Below are positions 25,201 to 35,200 of a DNA stretch of 47,766 bases, one piece after another; the first letter of the stretch is position 1, and the number at the start of each line of letters is the position of its first letter. This stretch comes from Bacteroidota bacterium. Lineage in GTDB: Bacteria > Bacteroidota > Bacteroidia > Chitinophagales > UBA10324. Position numbers and translations under genes: made by a program. The stretch spans positions 1 through 47,766 of the forward strand of contig BJGQ01000023.1 in assembly GCA_014190575.1 (NCBI GenBank). Direction: 5' to 3'. The notes under the pieces are model-generated. The model saw nothing but the letters and a program-made list of their open reading frames with translations, ran no database searches and was not told the DNA's origin.

Positions 25201-25962
25201 TCATCGCCAGAAAAAAACCTTCTCCCCTAAAAACTTCAATGGCCTCGGAATATTCTTCCGCATAAGCCAAGGTTTATCAGTTGCATATCTTTTTATATGA
25301 TTCATGGTTTCTTCAATATCATCTGTAACTAAAAACAATTCAAAATCTTTAATATCAATTGCCTTATTGTCCTCCATTGTTTTTAACTGCATTAATAAAT
25401 TACTCCAGTATTCTTTTCCGAATAAAATAACAGGAAAGCCTTTAATCTTTCCGGTTTGAATTAAAGTAAGCGCTTCAAACAATTCATCCAAAGTTCCAAG
25501 ACCGCCAGGCATTGCTACAAAAGCATATGAGTATTTAAACATCAATACCTTCCTCACAAAAAAATGTTTGAAGGTTACTTCTCTTGTTAAGTATGGATTT
25601 TCTTTTTGTTCATGCGGTAATTTTATGTTGCAGCCAATCGAAATCCCACCTGCTTCAAACGCTCCTTTGTTTGCTGCCTCCATTACACCGGGGCCGCCAC
25701 CTGTCATTACTCCAAAGCCAAGTTTCGAAATTGCAGCACCCATTTCAATTGCTCTTTTATACACCGAATGTTCGGTGCTAAATCTTGCTGAACCAAACAC
25801 AACTACACATGGCCCTGCGAAATGTAATGTTCTGAATCCTTTTATAAATTCAAACATAATTTCTAATGTAAATCCAAAATCCTTTAATCTTGAATGGGGA
25901 CCTTCCAGAAAATAACTCTCGTTATTAATTTTAAAGTCTGATGGTGCTACATCTTTATTCAT
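25201..25962 (-). CDS. LOG family protein (TIGR00730-like Rossmann fold)
   Basis: This 253-residue protein has the lysine-decarboxylase-like LOG motif PGGLGTLDE and an upstream MTGGGPGVMEAANKGAFEAGG nucleotide-binding segment. LOG enzymes cleave nucleoside 5'-monophosphates (AMP or cytokinin nucleotides) to ribose 5-phosphate and base. The length is above the ~190 residues of plant-type LOG and fits the longer bacterial group, some of which act as nucleotide 5'-monophosphate nucleosidases. It is convergent with the MBL gene and divergent from the giant adhesin gene. No partner is suggested by context. Confidence 0.9.
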   Translation of the reverse strand: MNKDVAPSDFKINNESYFLEGPHSRLKDFGFTLEIMFEFIKGFRTLHFAGPCVVVFGSARFSTEHSVYKRAIEMGAAISKLGFGVMTGGGPGVMEAANKGAFEAGGISIGCNIKLPHEQKENPYLTREVTFKHFFVRKVLMFKYSYAFVAMPGGLGTLDELFEALTLIQTGKIKGFPVILFGKEYWSNLLMQLKTMEDNKAIDIKDFELFLVTDDIEETMNHIKRYATDKPWLMRKNIPRPLKFLGEKVFFWR

Positions 25963-26267
25963 ATTAAATTTTATGACGCATCAAATAACGCATTTAGTCG
26001 ATTAATAAAACAATCTTAACGAAGCAAGAACATTGAGGTTATATGACTGATTAAGCTTTGTATCCTAAAATTGCCCCAAAATATAAATGTTAGAATGCAT
26101 ACTTAATCTTGTTTTCTATTTCTTTTATCGTTAAATAAATGACTTCTGTCGAATTCATGATTCTCACTATCGGTACACAAATATATTTGACCTCCTTAAA
26201 AATCCATAGCGAATAATTCAATGAAAATGAAAAATAAATCAATAATCAATTTTAAACCCATTAGCTT
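25963..26267. other. 305-bp divergent intergenic region before the giant adhesin gene
   Basis: No gene is supported here. It must hold the promoters of the LOG gene (minus) and of the 10-kb adhesin gene (plus). A perfect TAnnTTTG box lies at 26182-26189 for the plus strand. The rest is AT-rich without an evident hairpin. Confidence 0.6.
26182..26189 (+). promoter_or_regulatory. Predicted -7 element of the giant adhesin gene
   Basis: TATATTTG is a perfect TAnnTTTG match 78 bp before the ATG at 26268. No clear TTTG lies 17-23 bp upstream. If used, the transcript has a leader of about 70 nt. Confidence 0.4.
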
Positions 26268-29200
26268 ATGAAAATTCGATGTACATCGCTTTTGGTTTTA
26301 CTGATGACAGTTTACTGTAGCATTTTTACAGTCAACACATCGGTAGCCTTCAGTAAGGAAGAACTGAATTCAGTTTTCGCTTCTTTAGTAACAAAAACGA
26401 GTGAGTCTGTGAAAATCACAACTCCCAAGTTTTATGAAATGGGAACTGCTCCTATTTCAATCAGTTCTGTTGCTTTGCCGCCCACATGTTTTGGGGGAAG
26501 TAACGGTTCAATTAACATTACTGTGTCAGGTGGAAATTCGCCTTATTCCTATTTATGGAGTACTGGTGCATCTACCGAAGACATCAATTCACTGACAGCA
26601 GGTAGCTATACAGTTACCGTGCATGATGTAACCGGACAAGTGGCAACAAGCACCATATCGGTTGCTTCTGCTGTTCAAATTGTTGGTTTCATTAATTGTG
26701 GTCAGGTTTGTTTTGGTAATTGCAATGGAATAGCGGACTTAACACTTTTAAGTGGAACAGCACCTTTTACCTATCATTGGAATACAGGCGCAACTACACA
26801 GGATATAACTGGGCTATGCGTAGGAATTTATTCAGTGACTGTTACCGACGCGTTGGGTTGCACTAAATTGCTGTCACAACAGGTTAACGCTTATGGCGCA
26901 ATGACTCTATCAACAACCAAAGTTGATTTAGTTTGTAACGGAGTTTGTAATGGTTCAATAGATTTAACAGTAACTGGTGGAACCGCTCCTTTTAGTTATA
27001 ATTGGTCAAATGGAGCTACTACTCAGGATTTAACTGGAATTTGCGCAGGTGGATATTCAGTAACTGTAACCGATTTTAATGGTTGTACTAAAGCAACTTC
27101 AAATACAATTACTCAACCTCAGCCTTTTACTTGTTCAATTTCTGGGGGTAATAATTTCTGTCAAGGTCAATCTTCACAAATGTGTGTTACTTCCGCTTCT
27201 TCTTATTCTTGGAGCAACGGCGCATCAACACAATGTATCACAGTAACAGCAGGTGGAACATATTCAGTAACAGTAACGAACGCAAATGGTTGTACCAGCA
27301 GTTGTTCAAAAACTGTTGAGGCTTATGCACTTCCTACATGCAATATCACAGGAAATAATTTCTGCGTAGGACAATCAAGTCAGTTATGTGCAGGCGCGGG
27401 AATGGCTTCATACTCATGGAGCACTGGCGCATCAACACAATGTATCACTGTAACAACAGGCGGAACATATTCAGTAACAGTAACGAACGCAAATGGTTGT
27501 ACCAGCAGTTGTTCAAAAACTGTTGAGGCTTATGCACTTCCTACATGCAATATCACAGGAAATAATTTCTGCGTAGGACAATCAAGTCAGTTATGTGCAG
27601 GCGCGGGAATGGCTTCATACTCATGGAGCACTGGCGCATCAACACAATGTATCACTGTAACAACAGGCGGAACATATTCAGTAACAGTAACGAACGCAAA
27701 TGGTTGTACCAGCAGTTGTTCAAAAACTGTTGAGGCTTATGCACTTCCAACTTGCAACATCACGGGAAGTAATTTCTGTATCGGTCAATCAAGTCAGTTG
27801 TGTTCAGCAACAGCTTCTTCATATTTATGGAGCACAGGCGCATCAACACAATGTATCACAGTAACTTCAGGCGGAACTTATTCTGTAACTGTAACGAACG
27901 CTAATGGTTGTACCAGCAGTTGTTCTAAAACAGTTGAAGCTTATTCTCTTCCAACATGCAACATCACAGGAAGTAATTTCTGTATCGGTCAATCAAGTCA
28001 GTTGTGTTCAGCAACAGCGTCTTCATACTTATGGAGTACAGGTGCTACATCACAATGTATTACAGTAACAACAGGCGGAACATATTCAGTAACAGTAACG
28101 AACGCTAATGGTTGTACCAGCAGTTGTTCTAAAACTGTTGAGGCTTATGCACTTCCAACATGCAACATCACAGGAAGTAATTTCTGTGTTGGTAGTTCTT
28201 CACAATTGTGTGCAGCTACTGCAACTTCATATTCATGGAATACAGGGGCATCAACACAATGTATCACTGTAACAACAGGCGGAACATATTCAGTAACAGT
28301 AACGAATGCGAACGGATGTACTTCTTCTTGTTCTAAAACAGTTGTTGCTTACGAATTACCTGCTTGTTCAATTTCAGGAAGTAATTTCTGCCAAGGTCAG
28401 TCATCACAATTGTGTGCTGCTACTTCATCTTCATACTTATGGAGCACAGGAGCAACATCACAATGTATCACTGTAACATCAGGTGGAACTTATTCAGTAA
28501 CTGTAACAAATGCTAACGGTTGCACAAGCAGCTGCAGCAAAACAGTAGAGTCTTATGCACTTCCAACATGCAACATCACAGGAAGTAATTTCTGTATCGG
28601 TCAATCAAGTCAGTTGTGTGCAGGAGCAGGAATGGCTTCATACTCATGGAGTACCGGAGCATCAACACAATGTATCACAGTAACTGTAGGCGGAACATAT
28701 TCGGTAACAGTAACGAACGCTAATGGTTGTACCAGCAGTTGTTCTAAAACTGTTGAGGCTTATGCACTTCCAACATGCAACATCACAGGAAGTAATTTCT
28801 GTATCGGTCAATCAAGTCAGTTGTGTTCAGCAACAGCTTCTTCATACTTATGGAGCACAGGCGCATCAACACAATGTATCACAGTAACTTCAGGCGGAAC
28901 TTATTCTGTAACTGTAACGAACGCTAATGGTTGTACCAGCAGTTGTTCTAAAACAGTTGAAGCTTATGCACTTCCAACTTGCAACATCACAGGAGAAAAC
29001 TTCTGCTATGGTGGTTCAAGTCAATTGTGTTCTGCAACAGCGTCTTCATACTTATGGAGCACCGGAGCATCAACACAATGTATCACAGTAACTTCAGGCG
29101 GAACTTATTCAGTAACTGTTACCAATGCAAATGGTTGTACAAGTACTTGCAGTAAACAAATTACTCAGTACCAACTGCCATCATGCAGTATTTCAGGTAA

Positions 29201-32200
29201 TAATTTCTGCACTGGTAGTTCATCACAATTATGTGTAACATCAGTATTTGCGTCTTATACATGGAGTACAGGAGCATCAACACAATGCATCACAGTAACA
29301 ACAGGTGGAACATATTCAGTAACAGTAACGAACGCTAATGGTTGCACCAGCAGTTGTTCAAAAACTGTTGAGGCTTATGCACTTCCAACTTGTAACATCA
29401 CAGGAGGCAATTTCTGTGTTGGACAATCATCACAGTTGTGTGCAGCAACCGCATCCTCATACTTATGGAGCACAGGTGCTACTACACAATGTATTACAGT
29501 AACAACAGGCGGAACATATTCAGTAACAGTAACGAACGCAAATGGTTGTACCAGCAGTTGTTCTAAAACAGTTATTGCTTATGCAAATCCAGTTGCTGTA
29601 ATTACAGGTGTTAATGTATCTTGTTATGGTGCATGCAATGGTTCAGCAAGTGTATCAGTACCTGGGACAAATGGTAATTACTCTTACTCATGGAGCACAG
29701 GTGCTTCAACAAATTCAATCAATGGATTGTGTCCAAACACATATTGTGTAACAGTAACAGATGGTAATGGTTGCACAGATATTAAGTGTGTAACAATAAC
29801 TCAACCAGCGCATTTACAATGCTACATTAACTGTTCACAATTGTTGTGCTATGGCGATCAAAATGGAATAGCTGATTTATCAGTTGTTGGCGGAACAGCA
29901 CCATTTGTTTACCATTGGAATACAGGTGCCACAACACAAGACTTAAGCGGATTAGCTGCAGGCATATATTGCGCAACTGTAACCGATGCAAATGGATGTA
30001 CTACATTCTGTTGTCAGAATGTTACCCAACCAACTCAATTGGTTGCAAATGCAAACTCAACGAATATTTCTTGTAATGGATATTGCAACGGAACTGCTAA
30101 TGCAAGTGCAGTTGGCGGAACACTTCCATATTCATATTTGTGGAGCAATGGGAATACAAATTCAAGTATTACCGGACTTTGCCCTGATACTTATTGTGTA
30201 ACAGTAACTGATGCTCATGGATGTAAAGACATCAAATGTGTAACAGTTACTCAACCTCCTGTATTAGCAGCATTAACAAGTTCAACAAATGTTACTTGTT
30301 ATCATGCATGTAACGGAACTGCAAGTGTTACCAATGTAAGTGGTGGAACAAGTCCATATTCTTATACTTGGTACAATGGCAGCACCGGAACAAGTGTTAA
30401 CGGGCTTTGTAATGGACAATATTGTGTAACTGTTTACGATGCTCATCAGTGTTCAATTATTAAATGTGTAACAATTACTCAACCTGATAGCTTGTATGTA
30501 ACCTTCACTAAAGGAAATGTACAGTGTAACGGCGGACATGATGGATATATTAATATCACAGTTGTTGGTGGAACCGCACCATTCTCATTTGTTTGGTCAA
30601 ACGGCGCAACAACTGAAGATATAAGTAATTTGTCATCAGGCGGATACTGTGTAACAGTTACTGATGCTCATAATTGCGTTTATTCAAGATGCTTCTCAAT
30701 CGGTCAGCCGCCGGCTTTAAGTATTCCTTCCATTAAGCATAATGTTAATTGCTTTGGTGGAAATGATGGTTCAGTTGATATAACAGTAACAGGAGGAACT
30801 CCTGCTTATTCATATCATTGGAGCAATGGCGCAACAACACAAGATATCAGCAATTTAATTGCAGGAAATTATTGTGTAACTGTTACAGATTCACACGGTT
30901 GTACAGCTAAAAAATGCTTTGTTATATATCAGCCACCAGCTTTGAGTGTAAACTACACAAAAACTAATTTAACTTGTTACAATGTTTGTACTGGAAGTAT
31001 CAACTTAACTGTAACCGGAGGAACTGCTCCATACACTTATCATTGGGCAAATGGTGCTACTACTTCTAACTTAAGTTCATTGTGTGCAGGTCAATACTGT
31101 GTTACAGTTTATGACGCACATCAATGTTCAAAAGTTAAATGCATTACACTAACTCAACCAAATCCTTTAACTTGTAGCGTTAATGGTAATAATTTCTGTC
31201 AGGGAAGTTCATCACAACTTTGTGCTAGCGCTGGAATGGCTTCTTATTCATGGAACACAGGAGCAACCACACAATGTATCACGGTAACTACAGGTGGAAC
31301 TTATTCAGTAACTGTTACTAATGCAAATGGTTGTACAAGTGTTTGTGAAAAAACAATTACTGCTTACCCGCTTCCACAATGCGGAATCACAGGAAATAAT
31401 TTCTGTCAGGGACAATCAAGTCAATTGTGTTCAGCAACTGCTTCTTCATACTCTTGGAGTACTGGAGCAACAACACAATGTATTACTGTAACTTCAGGTG
31501 GAACATATTCTGTAACTGTAACGAATGCTAATGGTTGTACCAGCAGTTGTTCAAAAACAGTTGAAGCATATTCACTTCCAACTTGTAACATTTCAGGAGA
31601 AAACTTCTGCTATGGTGGTTCAACACAATTGTGTTCTGCAACAGCATCTTCATACTTATGGAGCACAGGAGCAACAACACAATGTATTACCATTACTACA
31701 GGTGGAACCTATTCTGTAACGGTAACGAATGCCAATGGTTGTACAAGTTCTTGCGATAAAACAATAACTCAATACCAATTACCGGCTTGCAACATTACCG
31801 GAGAAAACTTCTGCTATGGTGGTTCATCACAATTGTGTGCAGGTACTGCATCTTCATATTTATGGAGTACAGGAGCTACTACACAATGTATTACTGTAAC
31901 TACAGGTGGAACCTATTCAGTAACTGTAACCAATGCTAATGGTTGTACTACTTCATGTGATAAAACAATCACACAGTATCAACTTCCATCATGCAGCATT
32001 ACCGGTGCAAATTTCTGTACCGGAAGTTCATCACAATTGTGTGTATCAACAGCATCTTTTTACTCATGGAGTACTGGTGCATCTACACAATGTATTACTG
32101 TAACTTCTGGAGGAACTTACTCAGTAACTGTAACAAATGAAAATGGTTGTACCAGCAGTTGTTCAAAAACTGTTGAAGCATACCAACTTCCTTATTGCAA

Positions 32201-35200
32201 TATCACCGGTAATAATTTCTGTATTGGAAGTTCAACACAATTGTGTTCTGCAACTGCTTCTTCATATTTATGGAGCACAGGAGCATCAACACAATGTATT
32301 ACTGTAACTTCTGGTGGAACATATTCAGTAACTGTAACGAACGCTAATGGTTGTACCAGCAGTTGTTCAAAAGTAGTTACTGCTTATCCGCTTCCAGTTG
32401 CAACCGCAACAAGAACAAATGTTACTTGTTATGGTGCTTGTAACGGAACTGCAAGTGTGAGTGTATCCGGAGGATCTGGTTCATTTAACTATTTGTGGAG
32501 TACAGGTGCAACAACAACTACAATCAATGGACTTTGCCCTGATACATACTGTGTAACCGTAACTGATGTTAACGGATGTACTGATGTTAAATGTGTGACA
32601 ATAACTCAACCATTGTTATTACAGTGTTATATTAATTGTTCTCAATTATTATGTAATGGAGATCAAAATGGAATAGCTGACTTATCAGTAGTAGGTGGAA
32701 CTGCTCCATTTACTTATAGCTGGAACAACGGTGCAACTACTCAAGACCTTAGTGGATTAGGAGCTGGTTTGTATTGTGCAACAGTTACAGATGCTAACGG
32801 ATGTACTTCATTCTGTTGTCAAGTTGTTACTCAGCCTACACCTTTAACTGCTGAAATCAGCGGATCTAACTTAAGTTGTTACAGTGTTTGTAACGGAACT
32901 GCAAGCATTACTGCAGCAGGTGGAACTGCTCCTTACTCTTATAGCTGGAGCAATGGAGGTACTGATGCAAACATCATTGACCTTTGTGCAGGTACATATT
33001 GCGTAACAGTTTATGATGCTCATCAGTGTTCAATTGTTAAGTGTGTTACTTTAACAGAACCTGAACAATTGATTTGCATATTCGAATGTTCAAGTCATGC
33101 TTCTTGTTATGGAGAATGTAATGGAATAGGTGAAGTATTAATCTTCGGAGGAACTGCACCATATTCTTACAGTTGGAGTACCGGTGAAACCACAGAAACA
33201 ATCAGTGGGTTGTGCGCCGGATTCTATTGTGTAACAATTACAGATGCAAACGGATGTACTTGCGAAGCTTGTATGTTGTTTGAACAACCTGATCCAATTG
33301 TAATATCAATTTCAAGTCAGAATTCATACTGTGTTGGAACATGTTCTGGAACTGCAACTGCAACTGTAACAGGTGGAACTGGTCCGTTTACTTATATCTG
33401 GAGCAATGGTGCAACTGATCTTTCAATCAGCAATCTTTGCGCAGGAACCTACTGTGTAACTGTTTATGATTGGGGAATTTCACCTGAACATGATCCTAAT
33501 GTACTGTATTGTATGGCGACTGAATGTGTAACAATTGGTTCTTCTGACCCATTATTGTTTACAACTTCAGTACAACAACCTACTTGTAACGGATATTGCA
33601 ACGGATCACTTGATCTTGGAGTTTCCGGAGGTACAATGCCTTACAATTACAATTGGGATAATGGTGCAACTACTGAAGATTTATCAGGATTGTGTGCAGG
33701 TACATATTGTGTAACTGTAACAGATGCTCATAATTGTACTAAAGCAATTTGCATTGAAGTTGGACAGCCAACAGTAATAACTGCTGATGCCGGATCAACA
33801 AATGTTACATGTAACGGATATTGCAATGGAACTGCAACAATCAGCAATGTAAGTGGTGGAACAAGCCCTTATACTTATAATTGGTATGATGGAAGTTCTG
33901 CAACAAGCGTGAGTGGATTGTGTCCAGGTCAGTACTGTGTTACTGTTTACGATGCACATCAGTGTTCACTCGTTAAATGTGTAACTATTACTGAACCAGC
34001 AACTTTAACTGCTGAAATCAGCGGATCTAACTTAAGTTGTTACAGTGTTTGTAACGGAACTGCAAGCATTACTGCAGCAGGTGGAACTGCTCCTTACTCT
34101 TATAGCTGGAGCAATGGAGGTACTGATGCAAACATCATTGACCTTTGTGCAGGTACATATTGCGTAACAGTTTATGATGCTCATCAGTGTTCAATTGTTA
34201 AGTGTGTTACTTTAACAGAACCTGAACAATTGATTTGCATATTCGAATGTTCAAGTCATGCTTCTTGTTATGGAGAATGTAATGGAATAGGTGAAGTATT
34301 AATCTTCGGAGGAACTGCACCATATTCTTACAGTTGGAGTACCGGTGAAACCACAGAAACAATCAGTGGGTTATGCGCCGGATTCTATTGTGTAACAATA
34401 ACAGATGCAAACGGATGTACTTGCGAAGCTTGTATGTTGTTTGAACAACCAGAGCCAATTGAAATTACTTTCAATTCAACAAATCCAACTTGTAATGGTG
34501 TTTGTAACGGAAGTGCAACAGCAAGTGTAACAGGCGGTGTTGGTCCATTCACATATTTGTGGAGCAATGGTTCAACTGATCTTACAATCAATAATCTTTG
34601 TGCAGGAACATTCTGCTTCACTGTAACTGATTGGGGAATTTCACCTGAACATGACCCAAGCGTGCTTTTCTGTTCTGCAACAAACTGTGTAACTATCACT
34701 GCTCCTGAAGCAATGCAGGCAAGTATTATTGGTGTTGATGCAACAGTTTGTCAGGGTATCACTTGCGATGGTTCTGCAAATCTTACAGTAACCGGAGGAA
34801 CTTTACCATACACATATGCTTGGAGTAACGGAGCAACTACTGAAGACCTAAGTGCAATTTGCTCAGGTTCTTATTCAGTAATTGTAACTGATGCAAACGG
34901 ATGTACACAAAATGCTAATACTACAATTACTTGTACTCCTCCTCCTCCTCCATGTAACATGACATTATCGCGTGTTGCGACCAATAATGTTTGCTTTGGA
35001 AACTGCGTTGGAACAATAAATCTTACAGTATCGAATGCGACTGCACCATACAATTTTGCATGGTCAAATGGCGCCTCTATTGAAGATTTGAGTAGCCTTT
35101 GTGCAGGAACATATAGTGTTATTGTAACAGATTTCTACGGATGTACTAATACTACTTCTGCAACAATTACACAGAACAGTCAAATTATTGTAACTGCAAC

